Both the position numbers and the translations under genes were made by a program. Positions 1-12,255 of a stretch of DNA of 53,520 nucleotides are shown here, in pieces. This stretch comes from Dimorphilus gyrociliatus (lineage: Eukaryota > Annelida > Polychaeta > Dinophilidae). The stretch is from the NCBI GenBank assembly GCA_904063045.1, contig CAJFCJ010000077.1, forward strand, positions 21,229 to 74,748, read 5' to 3'. How positions within the stretch are numbered: position 1 is the first letter of the stretch; the number at the start of each line of letters is the position of its first letter. Under the pieces are notes generated by a model, which was not told where the DNA came from, did no database searches, and saw only the letters and a program-made list of their open reading frames with translations.

Positions 1-2
1 CA

Positions 3-3000
3 GTGGAAAATACTTTTCAAATGCTCTGTCAAGGTTTAAAATTTTCTTCAAAATCTTTAAAACGAATTGACTTGCCCTGTTGTCATTTAAATTATGAGCT
101 AGCTAAATATTTGGCAAATTTATTTACCTTCTGTTCATCATTAGAAACAATTGATTTATCAGAGAATCAAAGAGCACGATATCCATTTAATATGATATGT
201 CATGGACTAGTCTCCTCTTCAGAAACTTTAAAACATATTAATTTGAGAAAAAGTGATTTAAATCCTCAGGCAGCTGAGCAGTTTGGAAAATTGTTTGCAT
301 GCTGTCCATCATTAGAAAGTATTGATTTATCAGAGAATGAAAATATGGGCTGTGAATTTAAAATGATATGTGATGGACTAAAATTTTCTTGCAACACATT
401 AAAACAAATTCAATTGAGAAAATGTGATTTATATTATGAACAAGCTAATTATTTGGGAAATTTAATTAGTTCCTGTTCATTATTAAACAATATTGATTTA
501 TCAGAGAATCAAAACATGGGTTATGAATTTAAAATGATGTGTGATGGACTAAAATCTTCTTCTCAAACATTAAAGCAAATTCAGTTGAGAAAATGTGATT
601 TAAATTATGAACAAGCTAAATACTTAGGAAATATGTTTAGAGTCTGTTCATCATTAGAAAATATTGATTTATCAGAGAACCAAAGCATGGGTTATGAATT
701 TAAAATGATATGTGATGGACTAAAATCTTCTTCTGAAACATTAAACCAAATTCAGTTGAGAAAATGTGGTTTAAATTATGAACAAGCTAAATATTTGGGA
801 AATTTGTTAAGCTTCTGTTCATCATTAGAAAATATTGATTTATCAGAGAATCAAAACATGGGTTATGAATTTAAAATGATATGCAATGGACTAAAATCTT
901 CTTGCAACACTTTAAAACAAGTTCAATTGAGAAAATGTGATTTTAATTTTCAGGCAGCTGAATGTTTAGCAAAGACATTTAGATGGTGTTCAAAAATAGA
1001 ATATATTGATTTGTCACAGAATCAGAGTATGGGGTATGGGCTTAAAAAGATATTTTATAGACAAAATTATTCATTTATGTGCCTAAAAGCAGTTGACCTT
1101 AGAAGGTGTGTTTTAAATAAGGAACAAGCTAAATATCTTGGAGAAACACTTAAACAGTGTTTCTTATTAGAAGTGGTTGATTTATCTGAGAATGAAAGCA
1201 TGAGATCCGGATTTAAAATGATATGTGAGGGACTCAAGTCTTCATTAGCCAATTTAAAACAAATTATGTTAATCTCTTGTTGTTTGAATTTTAAGCAAGT
1301 GGAACATCTTGGAAAATTCCTTAGCATGTGCTCATCAATTGAAGTTATCAATGTATCTAAGAATCAAACTATGGGAAAAAGATTCGAAGCCCTGTGTGAA
1401 GGACTAAAATCTTCTTTCAGAACTTTAAAACAAATTAGCTTTTCCTCTTGTGATTTGAGTTGTAGACAAACTGAATGTCTGGGAAAAACATTAAGAAAGT
1501 TTTTATCATTAGAAGTAATTGATTTGTCAGATAACCAAAGTGTGGGGTATAAATTTGAAAGTATATTTGAAGGAGTCAAATCTTCCTCAACCTCATTAAA
1601 ATGTATAGATTTGAGAAAATGCAATTTAAATTATAGCCAAACTATTAGCTTAAAAAAGACATTTAAACATTATTCAACATTGAAAATACTTGATTCACCT
1701 CTGAATGAAGGTACAGAAATGTTTTTTAAAATATGTTTTGGTCTTAAATCTTCCTTAAATACTTTAAAACGTATTGACTTGCCATCTTGCAATTTAAATA
1801 CTCACCAAGCCGATTATATTGGAGAAATATTTAAACTGTGTTTTCTATTAAGAGTCATAAATTTAAGTTCAAATGTAACAATGGGAAGAGGATTTAAAAA
1901 TATATGTCATGGACTCAAAACTTCTTCAAAGAATTTAAGAGAAATTTCATTGAACAATTGTGATTTAACCTTTAATCAAGCAGAATGGTTAGGAGAAATA
2001 TTTAGGCATTGTTCATCATTAGAATTGATTAATTTATCAAGGAATCCAAATATGGGAAATGGAGTTATGATGATATGTGATGGACTCAAAAATTCTTTAA
2101 AAACTTTAAAACAAATTGATTTGAAGCAATGTGACTTGAATGATAACCAAATATTACATTCAAACTATTTATTTGGAACCATTGTTAGTTTTAACATTTC
2201 AACCATTAAAAACAGAGCTATACTGGATTATGATTTTATCAATCCTTCTTTACAAACTCTTAGAGGATGTTCCATTTATTCCTCTGATTCTTGTCCTCAA
2301 TCAAGTTTACCATTTAAAAAAGCTTTTCCAACAACAATTTATAGATCTAAGAGTGTTGATATTGGTGTTGAACTTGGATTTTATGCTGATGAACTAAAAT
2401 CACAGAAACATATGTTTGATATTAATTTTGAAACATCAAATACAAATAAGAACCAAAGCAGGATGACTGAAAGTCTTTTGAAAAATTGTAACAACTTTTT
2501 AAATTTCCTTTTTCTTTTTTTTTTTAAAATGATATTTTTCCTTTCAGATGAATGTATGGAATATTTGAATAGAATTGAAAGAAATTCTAATTTGAAAGAG
2601 AATCTAGATAGGAGGAAAGGGCATATACATTCTGTTGTTAATTGGCATGAGAATTATGTAGAAATATTTCTATTCATGAAAAGACAGCAAACATTTTCTT
2701 ATTCTGATATTGGAATTAGTATGGTTTTAACAGAAACCTTCTCAGAAAAAGATATTCTTTTTCTTATTAAAATTTTTCCAAATACTATTGAAGTAATCAA
2801 TGATTTAATGATTGAAAAAGAATTAGGCTGGTTAACTGTTCCATTTTTCAAATTAAATTCTGAACTTACTGATAATTATTTACTAGATGGAGACTGGATG
2901 TCTTTTAAATTACTTCCTTTTCACACTTATCATTACCATAGTGATAATACTTTTGAAAGAAAGTCATTCTTTTTCTGTTTATATGTATTAAAAAGCCTGT

Positions 3001-4567
3001 GTGAAGGACTAAAATCTTCTTTCAGAACTTTAAAACAAATTAGCTTTTCCTCTTAGATAAATACATAAAACTGGAACAATTTCTACAACTGGCCACAAAT
3101 AGTTGATATATAATTTTTAATTTATTCATTCAAATATATTACCTCAATTCAAATTTTCTTTTTTGTTTTCAAGGTATCAAAGGATCTATTCATTTTGAAA
3201 TTCCTGGCATTGATATATCTAAATTTGAATCCAGTGTTACTCTAAAAATAGAAAATACTAAGGGTGGAACTTCAACGAGTTTATTTGATAATTTCATTTG
3301 CTATAAAGAAATAGGAAAAAAATTAGATAAAGATGAAAATGATGATAAATGCCCAAAGAATTTTATTACATTTACAGAAAAAAATAGTAATTAATTTTTA
3401 AAAACTTAGTTTCAAAATTTAAAGTTTAATTTTTGTTTTTTTTTTTTTTTTTTAAATTCAACAGAAAATCAAGTTAGTTTACCCTTTTCTTTTGTAAGTG
3501 AAAGTTTTTTAGAGGATCCTGAACTATTGAAACAAATTGATGATTCGGTTTTGTATATAATTTATTAATTATATTGTAATTTATTATTTTTTTTTTTTCA
3601 ATATTTTAGTCCTTATTTGATACTAGAGGAAGGCATAAAGCTATAATTATTGTTATCACAGAGAACAGGGAGGTTGGAACAAGGACTGATTTACTCAATC
3701 TTTATGCAGTTTTTAGCAGTTTAAATTATGAAATAGAAGAATGGAAAGATGTTAATAAAAAAGAATTATTAAAAAAAATTAGACATTTGAAAGTGATAGA
3801 AGAGCGGAACAAAGATAACTTAATTAAATCTTTAATTGTGGTTATTCTAGCTCATGGAATAAATGATCATATTATACTAGAAAATGATAAAATATCATTT
3901 GAAGATGTATTATGCCAATTTGATGCTGATTCTTTTCCAATACTTACAGATATTCCAAAAATATTTATTTTTCAAGCTTGTAGAAAAAAAGAATCATCCA
4001 GAGCAATAGGTTTGTTTTATTATATTTATTCACTTTAAAACCAATAGATCAGACCATATAAAATAATGACCTTTGACCAGTACTGTAAAAAGTATATTGT
4101 AACTAAAACTATTAAATAATATTTTCAAATATTCAATAGTAGACCAAGGCAATTCCAGACCCCTTCAAACAGATGCTTCACCTACTTCAGTTCAAAATTA
4201 TCTTCCTTTACAAGAACCAAAAAAGGTGCAATTTCATGAAATGTATTCAACTCTTAAAGGTATTTGTTAATAATTTTTATTGGTTAGAAAATCTTTTGTA
4301 AATTCTTTTGATTTTTTTTTCAAAATAGGAGAAGCAGCTTACAGAACTAAGAGTGGCAGTATTTATATTAGGGGATTCATTCTAGCTATGTGCTATTTAC
4401 AAGAAAGCCGTTTGAGAACTATCCAACAAGTTACAAAATATGTAAACTTTTGGGCAAATCAATCTACAGAAAACATGATACCTAACCAAGTTCCAATTAG
4501 AACAGAAACTCTTTCAAAGGATTACTTTTTCTTTCCACAAAAAAATGAAGGTCAAAAACAAAGTTGA
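3..4567 (+). CDS. LRR-caspase fusion protein (3' part of a probable NLR-type gene)
   Basis: Seven exons join in frame: 3-2487, 2548-2976, 3174-3386, 3465-3547, 3610-4009, 4140-4259 and 4329-4567 (TGA). They total 3969 nt, an exact multiple of three, and the frame is open at the window edge, so the 5' end (a NACHT domain?) lies outside. The first exon encodes about 12 RNI-type LRRs of 57 residues. A linker of some 300 residues that I do not recognise follows. Exons 5-7 are a caspase: p20 with the histidine in VVILAHG and the cysteine in IFQACRK, an Arg-Thr-Asp pocket motif, and p10 with the MYSTLKG and AYRTKSGS strands that match substrate-groove positions. All catalytic residues are present, so it should be an active cysteine protease directed at Asp. 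The linker between p20 and p10 has Asp residues that could be cleaved. Most introns are phase 1. The LRR-linker junction (T/GT at 2976/3174) is the least certain; a separate caspase gene is the alternative. Confidence 0.75.
51..2150 (+). repeat. Tandem 57-residue (171-nt) LRR array
   Basis: About twelve complete units and one partial unit share the pattern LKQIxLRKCDLNYEQAKYLG, then CSSLExIDLSEN, then MGYEFKMICDGLKSS. Units three to five (roughly nt 390-900) are nearly identical in DNA as well as protein, which points to recent duplication or gene conversion. Units 6-12 are more diverged. Each unit holds two alternating LRRs of ribonuclease-inhibitor type, as in vertebrate and invertebrate NLRs. 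Confidence 0.9.
1391..1449 (+). repeat. Source copy of a 59-bp exact repeat (LRR exon)
   Basis: This segment of the LRR exon (encoding CEGLKSSFRTLKQIS and flanks) recurs without a mismatch at 2996-3054. The offset is 1605 nt, which is exactly 535 codons, so both copies are in the same reading frame. Confidence 0.95.
2996..3054 (+). repeat. Intronic second copy of the 59-bp LRR segment
   Basis: Exact copy of 1391-1449. It lies inside the inferred intron 2977-3173, 20 nt after the donor. The exon-2 frame reads through the donor into this copy and stops at TAG 3054-3056, directly at the end of the identity. The copy also contains an acceptor-like TTCTTTCAG. Confidence 0.9.
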
Positions 4568-5600
4568 AAAGGTGACTTTAGTTTGTTGTAAATATATTTT
4601 AGAAAACTATAGACTTAATTCATTACTAATTTGAAATTACAGGTTAAAATATTCCTGTATCATAACTTTACATTTTACCTTGTCTTTGCTCAATCCAACA
4701 AGTTTTATCCTTAATATTTTTTTTATGTAAATAATGTAGTTCATATATCTGAAAACTAAACTTTGCACCTTAGTTGTTTTATTCTTTAAATAAATTTCAT
4801 CTTCTAAAACTTTTTATCTGAGATATTCTTTTCATAAAAAAAATATTTCCAAATTGCCATTTGGGACATTCTTTCCAATTTGTGATGTTCTTTTGGAATT
4901 GGTGTACCGGAATTACTTTATATACATAATTTCTGAGCTGTTTACCAATTAATAATAAAATTAGTTTTAACTGACAAAGAACATGGAAAAGATGCATTTC
5001 AAAATTGTTACATCTTATTCAATACCAGATGCTGAAGAGGAAGGCTTATTTTGGAATTGGCACATGTTCAACAGAACCTGGACAAAACGTCCCATTGACA
5101 AACCATTTTGTGCCTCTCATTCATTGTTGGTTGAATGTAATAAAACTTTCTGAATTGGACTCTCAGAAAAATGAAAATTGTGTATAAATTAATTTTTCCA
5201 CTGGCTCTATTAATTATGAACATTTTTAACAACCACAATGGGTTTTTTCAACAACCCTGTCCATTTTAAACCTGTTATGATTATCTTGTTTAATCAAGTA
5301 GTTTTTGAAAACTTTACCAGTTTTCTCTACGAACTACTATTTTTTATCAGTGTACTTTCCTATCATGGGGTTGTAGATTGCTATTTAAATGTATTCTGTA
5401 GTAATAATAGTTTTTTATAGGCTTGTATTAAAAATGGACTAAGATAAATGTTAAAAAAGCAATTAAATTTTCAATTCTCTTCATATAGGTTAGATTGGTT
5501 TTTTCTTGTTATATATATTTAAAAAAAATCCACATTTTTCCATAAATACTCTGATATTTTAAATGGTTTTAAAATATCATTAACATTTATCAACCAACAT
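4568..5600. other. Intergenic stretch, no clear gene
   Basis: The region holds the probable 3' UTR of the LRR-caspase gene and AT-rich DNA. A codon-like stretch at about 4990-5150 (+) reads with acidic and tryptophan-rich residues but ends in closely spaced stops and matches nothing I know. I see no RNA gene or clear repeat. Confidence 0.5.
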
Positions 5601-6181
5601 TCAGCTTGGTTCCTCACTACATTTTTTCCAAAAAATTAAATTTGTATCAACTGCAATTGAAATAACTTTTGATCCATTTTCCTTGTTTGATTGAACTTGG
5701 GAGTAAAAATTGTATTCCTTTTTCCCTATGTTGCCAATAAGTCCATCCATTTCTTTATAGTCTTTAGGTGACAGTTTAAAACTTACATCTAAATGAATTT
5801 CTGATAAAGAATGAGAAAATTTCTGTATTTGAATCATTTTTTCAAAATAAACTAAAGATTTTATAAATATTTGATTTTTTGTTATTAAATATTCAAATAT
5901 TTTAGATCTGACGATAGTCTTTTGTATATTTCCATTCCAGTCTAAAATTTGTCCATTGTCAAGAAGAATAGTATCAGTTGATGTTGTTATATTACCAAAA
6001 TCCGATTTTATAAAAATTCTATGAATGTAATAATCATCTTGAAATCATCCGATTTAGTATTAAACATAAACAAACTGGCACTGTGTAGCACCAAGTATCT
6101 TCTCTGCTTGGATATATTGTTTATAATCTTGTGTAACTATGCCAACAAAATCAATTCCTAGTTTAAAGTCACTAAAAGCAG
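5601..6181 (-). CDS. C-terminal exons of an unidentified, possibly secreted protein
   Basis: Two exons are supported, 6181-6092 and 6037-5601, joined by a 54-nt phase-1 GT-AG intron (6038-6091). The second exon is 145 codons long including the TGA stop. The encoded end contains SDFGNITTS, LLDNGQILDW, GLIGNIG and LIFWKKC. The GLIGNIG context followed by a strand-rich tail faintly recalls the C-terminal domain of inter-alpha-trypsin inhibitor heavy chains, where a GLLGxF motif sits at the same distance from a terminal CW-type motif. That is only a pattern resemblance. The upstream exon must end in phase 1 before 6181, but I could not find it in 6182-8000. The gene is therefore partial here or 5'-truncated. 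Confidence 0.45.
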
Positions 6182-8000
6182 CTATAAAAAAAAACTTTTG
6201 TAAATATACTCCAATAAAACCAGTAATTTTTTAACTAACAAGATAAGATACTAAGAAACATCAAGGAAAAAGAGAAATAATTTAAATTGCTCTCCATTTC
6301 TCTTTTTTAAATTGTTCTCTTCCAAACCATTCAAATTTTGTATTTATATATAAAAATATATGAATAAAAGAGTCTCTCATGACCACAAAAAAAGAAATCT
6401 TTTTTCAAACATTGCTTACTCTGTTTACTTGAATTGTATTGTATGAAAAAAAATAGAGACCTCTCATAGAGACAGGACCAACCAATATTTTGAGTTATGT
6501 AGCAGACATTGAAAAGTTCTTTGCATACAGCAGTTGGCTTGTTTGTTAGTGTTAAATAGGAAACACCCTGAAAATTTAGACTAATTTGATACTGAGCTGT
6601 CTTTATTTTGTGAGTGAGGAGTTATTATGAAAATTCTATAAATAACTTTGTCTTTGAACATGCTGTAGAATGTTCTGAAGGCCAAATGACGCTTAGTTTG
6701 ATAGAAGAACTTTTTGAATGTAAGATCGGATCCTAAAGGAGAGAGATGAACACAAGCTAATTCAACAATAGTTCTCATAATAATGTTCCAGAGGAAATTT
6801 TGGTACTGATTCAATTGACTTACATTTTAAATTTATTAATATTATTCTTATAGATATGATGGTATTGCGCAATCAATGCTTTTATTAAACATTCATATAA
6901 AATAATATTGTCTCAAGTCTACTAAGTTTCCTTAAGAGCATTTATCAGAAGCTGAAATACACACCAGTTATGTTTTAACTTGCAAATGCATAAACTTGTC
7001 AAGCTGAAACAATACAAATTTAGTACAAAACAAAGTAAGGCCTTTTTACAATATAAATAATTCCAGTAGGAAATGACAAGCCTGCTGGATAAGTTACTTG
7101 AACGGAATTAGGTGAATAATCATTCAAATACATTCATTAAATATTCAATTCTCCTTAGCTAACTATGTCCAATAAAAACAGAATTGTTTTTAAATTGATC
7201 TTCATTATATTATTTTCTAATTGCCCTCCTATTAAAATAATCTACAATTATATAAATATAGTTGATAGCCTTTTGTAATCTGAAATCCTAATAAGTGGCA
7301 ATTTTACTAATATGCTTTATTGAAAATATAGACTTGAGGTCAGTATTACAGGGGAATTTCCTTTTTTGCTTACATTACCAGGTTGTACTGATACCCTGAA
7401 GTCATTTTCCTAAAGTGTTGTCCTCCTAGCTGTGTTAGGGTTTGAGATTAGCAATGGCGTCTGCAAACACCAAATGATGGCACCACTTGACAATGAACAC
7501 ACAAATGAAATCATCTCTTTGAACTTTCATAGTCCTACCTAACACAATGACCTTGTTAAGTATTGATATTAAATACTATTGAGTTAAGTCTACAGTTTTC
7601 TAAAAAACATTTTTATCCTTTAGAAAACCTTACAAAATGTATGGCCTGATGCTATTTTGACTGGGTGTTTTTTTTCCTGGTTACATGAAATATTAAGAAA
7701 AATACAGGTTCACTATTTCTAAAAATGTTCATTATTTAATTCAATATATGCTTTCTTTTCAGGAATTTGGTTATAGAAAGAATTTAGAAAAGAAGAGGAA
7801 ACTTTGGAGTTCATGAAAATGATTATGGTTATATAATAGAAGTGTTGAAATAGATGTTGCCTCTAGAGTAGAAGGTAATGAACTACCAGAATCAACCTCT
7901 TTTATAGGCAAAGGATATGATGCTACATAAACAAACATGTTGACAACAACAACAAGTGTTTATTTAAAAAAAAATCACATTAGTGATACATATCAAGAAA
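6182..8000. other. Gene-poor AT-rich stretch
   Basis: There is one open stretch on the minus strand (6814-6581, 77 codons) with no recognisable motif. It could be a transposon relic or chance. I see no repeat shared with other parts of the window, no tRNA-like fold that I can support, and no promoter signal. Confidence 0.4.
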
Positions 8001-11000
8001 TCAAGAAAAAAAATTATTAGTAAAGAACAAACTGTCATAATTATGTAAAAAGAATCCTGATTTACATTTCAAACATATTCTACCATGTGCACACATTCCA
8101 CATCCAGTAATTGAACATGAAATGCATGCTAGTTTATCATCTTGCAGAGCAAATCCTATACTACACGTATCACATTTTGCTTTTCCACCTAAAGGAGTTG
8201 GTCCACAAGTTGAGCAATTGGCAAAAGCAGCTTCAGAACATGGGATACAAGTTCCATCAGTTTTTAGTGAAAATGATTTTGAAATGCATTTTGTACATCT
8301 TGTTGTCTTATCAGCATTGGCTGTACATGTTTCACAATTTGATGGACATGGTACACAAGTTCCATCCAATGCCTTGGCATATTTGTCATAACACTTTGTA
8401 CATTCATATTTCTGATTGTATGAACATTCTTTACAGAATTTTGGACAATGACCACAATCATCACTATTCAAATAAAACTTATTTGAACATGTTAAACAAA
8501 CCAAATCACTTCCACCAGATGGAACAGAACATGTTTGACAATCTCCAATACCACATAAATCACACAAAGCTCCTTTCAAGTCATATTTTGCAAGACAACT
8601 TGTACATTCAACTGATGCTCCATTGAGAGAACAAACACTGCAACCAGTTGGACAAGGCAAACACAAATTATCAGTTGTTTTGTAATATTGTGCTATACAA
8701 GATAAACAAGTAAATTTGCTTGTTGCAGCATCAAATGAACATCCACTACAACCAGTAGGACATGTTTTACATTCACCATTTGAAAGTATTGAAGTTGCTC
8801 TATTACATGATGAACAAGTAGTCTTTTCATTACTTCTGGTTGATGCAAGACAACCAGCTTTATTGTTGTAGCATTTTTGATCACTAGAATCAAGGAAATA
8901 ACCAGAATTACATTGTCCAGTATCACACTTGTCTTTTCCATTTGTTGAGCAGCTCTTACAATTAGGATTGCATTCTAAAAATATAAGTTTATAATTCCTG
9001 TTTAATAATTTATTGATAAAGAAATAATGCTTATAATATTTTCATACTTTCACATGCTACTGGTGTTGTAATAGTGTTTAATGTATATCCTGTTTTGCAT
9101 ATCTTTGGTATGAGGGTGTCACTAGTTGCTGTCTCATATGCACATCTTGAAACTCCACTACCAGTACATTGTATGCAAGTTCCTTCTGTTCTATGTCTGA
9201 TATATCCATCCTTACAACCATTTGGAATACAAGTTGTTCCATCCACACAGAAATCACATCCAAATACACATGACTGACATACACTATTACTATCCATATA
9301 ATATGCAGTATTACATTTCAAACATTTCAGAGTATCACCAATTTGTTTAACACATATGTCACAACCAGTAAGAGAGGCACATGAATCACAATTGAACTCG
9401 CTATCTCTTAGAGCAGCAGCTCCACATCCAAATGATAGACATAGTGCTCTAGTGCTCTTGTTTGATCATCAGGATCAATTCTGCAATCAGAGCACACATG
9501 TGGTGACTATGGACATTGAATACAAAGTCCTACATTATTGAGTGCATAACCAGCTGAACAAACTGTACATTTATTATCAGTTGTAGCAGAACCTCCAGAT
9601 GTATCAACTGTGCAGGTTTGACATCCTGTACCACATGCCATTTAGCTGTACCTCTGAACATCCTGTTTTGCCAGCAGTTACACAAGCAATACAATCATCT
9701 CCAGCACTATTTATTAATCTTGAAGCACCGCAATCACATGTGCATGTTGTTGCTCCAGCAGCAACTACTTTTGTTCCTCCAGTACAAGGTTTTGAGGAAA
9801 CCACACATGACAATCCATCTTCAGCTAAAATATATGCACCTGTGCAGGTTGTACATGCTACTACATAAACTCCATTTTTAAGTTTCAATGTGTGAGCAGA
9901 ACAGTTGGGAATTTCATTATTTTCTGTGCATCCTGATAATGTAGGATGTTTATGGTATACTTTTCCTGCTGCATCAGCAGTACATCTTCCACACATACAT
10001 GTACCTCCCGAAGATACAGCAAGTGTGCAATGATCCAATCCAGCAGCAGTACATGATATACAATCATATTTTGTTGGAGAATAATCAAGAACAAATCCAG
10101 TATCACATCCCGCACATCGGCCACTATTTGCTGGAGCAACTGATGCTGCTGATGCAAAATATCCTTTGCAGTGCTGTAGGATCAGCTGTAATAACTGACA
10201 TTACTGATCCAGTATCTAACATTTTTCCTGCTGCAGCAACCATACAGACAACTGCACCTCCTGCAATTGAGTAGTTCTCTTTGCATCCAGTTACTGAATC
10301 ACATCCACTTGATGTTACTATTTCTTTGTTATTAGCACATTTTACACAATCAAGAGTACCTCCTCCAGCATTATTATATTGTTGTAAACAACCAGCTATA
10401 TGAGGGCCAGCAGGCGCACCAGGAACACAATCTCCAATTCTTTTATTTGTATTTGCTACAACGCTTGGATCTGCTGTGGCAAATGTATCAGAGCATCTAA
10501 TACATTTACAATCTGCAACAGGTGCTGGTCAGCAACTGATGCCCATTTTGTATCACAATTGGAAACAGAAGCAGGAGTACATGTAGCTACTGGCGTTTGA
10601 CTGTCAATACCAAGTTTATTTGGATCTGTACAAGCTGTACAAAATACTGGATTAACACCTTCAACATCACAATCAGAACAACCAGCAGGGCAAGGTGCGC
10701 AAGAATCTGAAGAGAAATAATATCCTTTTGTGCATGCCAAACTTCTTGCATGTTCTGGTCATCCAACTGCGAGACCTACAAATGCTTTGCATCCAGTAGG
10801 AATTGCTAAACAACATAGGAAACATACAGTTTAAAAAAATTGTTTTTTATTAAAGTTATTATGTATACATAAGCATATTTCAGCTCCAATTTTCTGAGTA
10901 TAATCATATTGACACTTATCAACTGTAGCTGAACCAATCGGACCACTACACCAGAGAACATTTGGAATTTCTTCAACGCAAGCTGTAAATTGTATTGAAT

Positions 11001-11968
11001 GTAAATATTTTGGACATCAATCAGTTAAATTATAAAATGCGTTACCTTTACAGCCTTGATATCCAGAACCAGCTTGTAGAACAGTGTGTTTACCAAAAAT
11101 ACTTGTATCACCCATACATTCACCTGATTTACATCTACAACTACCTCCAGAAAGTTCCAGAACTTTACATTGAGGTGATGCAATAGTACAGTCTGTCAAA
11201 TATTTTAAAAAGTTTTAGTATTTTTTTCCACAAAAAATTCATTTTGTATAAATACCATAACATCCTTTTGTCAGACTACTAGATACTTCTATTGATACCC
11301 ATTGTTTTGAACCTTTACATGTTTTACATTCAACATCCATCTTGTCAGCTGATAGTTGGCAGTCTTCACAGTCGGTTCCACAAGATTTACACACTCCTGC
11401 ATTTGCTCCTGCTAGAATAACAGGACAAGATCTACAAAAGCAGGCTTCATTTTCATCATTTACTTTTTTGGTTGCACATGACAAATCAGAAGGACAACTT
11501 GCAGCACAAGTTTTACTTGAAAATGAAAACTTTTTGTTATTTACACTAGAAGCTTTGGAAGCACAAGGAGATCTCAGACATTCCACTTTGTCGCCAATCA
11601 CTTCACAGTAATCACAGTTCAAAATTGAACATGACATTCAAGAATCAATGGCTCCACTATTTGCATTAAATTTTGGGGCATATTTTGCACTACACTTTAA
11701 ACATGTTATAGTAGAACCTCTCTAATTTGCAGAATGGAACTACATGTTTCACATTTCTTTGATGTTGTGAGAGCATAGGCTTTAGACATACATTCAGTAC
11801 ACGTATCTTTATCCAAACACTTGTTACAACCAGAAATTGCAGTGGAGCATAATTTGCATGTGTTGATGTTATTGCTTGTTTCCTTGTATGCATTTGTGTC
11901 ACAGGAACTACAACTGACACCAGTGTCTTTGTTATAAGTGCAAGCTTTGCAGTAGGAAATTTCTTAAT
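8001..11968 (-). pseudogene. Cysteine-rich furin-repeat surface-protein-like gene, disabled
   Basis: Read right to left, this is a long chain of CxxC modules (CPTGCSxC, CxSCxAGY, GCDxCxxG) like the growth-factor-receptor/furin-like repeats of protist variable surface and immobilisation antigens and some metazoan proteins. Clean GT-AG phase-1 introns remain at 11193-11255, 10983-11045, 10806-10868 (each exactly 63 nt) and 8975-9047 (73 nt), so it was a spliced gene. It is broken by in-frame TGA at 11638-11640 and 10759-10761, TAG at 9507-9509, an 8-bp tandem duplication at 9443-9458, and frame changes near 11718, 10526, 10172 and 9643. The last exon (8974-8001) is intact. No signal peptide or membrane anchor was found. 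Neighbouring genes have intact frames, so decay is more likely than sequencing error. Confidence 0.75.
9443..9458 (+). repeat. 8-bp perfect tandem duplication causing a frameshift
   Basis: AGTGCTCT occurs twice in a row. Removing one copy restores the cysteine-rich frame across the junction (minus strand), so this is an identifiable disabling mutation of slippage type. Confidence 0.85.
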
Positions 11969-12255
11969 TTTAATTGTGTTAAATGCATCTTTGTCATAAA
12001 AAATTGTAAAATTCTAATGACTGTGAAAATTTCCTTTTTGTTAAATAATAACTGACCATTGAACATTCTTATTTCTAACAGAAATTGCCAAGCAAGAGCA
12101 GTACAGTTCTATTTGTGTGAGTCGCAAAGCAATTGGCAAAGATAATTTTTCTGATGATTTTCATTGTTAAATTTTGCCAAATGGAAGTCAAAAAGGTAAA
12201 CTCTTAGTCTTTCACAAAGGCTATTCATACAATATTAAATGGAGAACTAAAAGAA
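11969..12255. other. Spacer, nothing recognised
   Basis: AT-rich spacer between the cysteine-rich pseudogene and the LRR relic. I see no open frame of note and no repeat. Confidence 0.5.

Noticed and set aside
3054-3056. TAG as the true end of the left-edge LRR gene
   Set aside because: The stop sits in the copied 59-bp segment; a donor at 2977 and downstream caspase exons continue the frame with an exact codon sum. It may still be an isoform end.
8111-8626. Long plus-strand ORF opposite the cysteine-rich gene
   Set aside because: It is the complement of the repetitive cysteine codons; the minus-strand frame carries the CxxC modules and the splice sites.
8001-11968. Contamination by protist DNA in the cysteine-rich tract
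   Set aside because: Introns are of the same short phase-1 GT-AG type as in the animal genes and the tract is embedded in the same contig with shared composition; no direct evidence for a junction.
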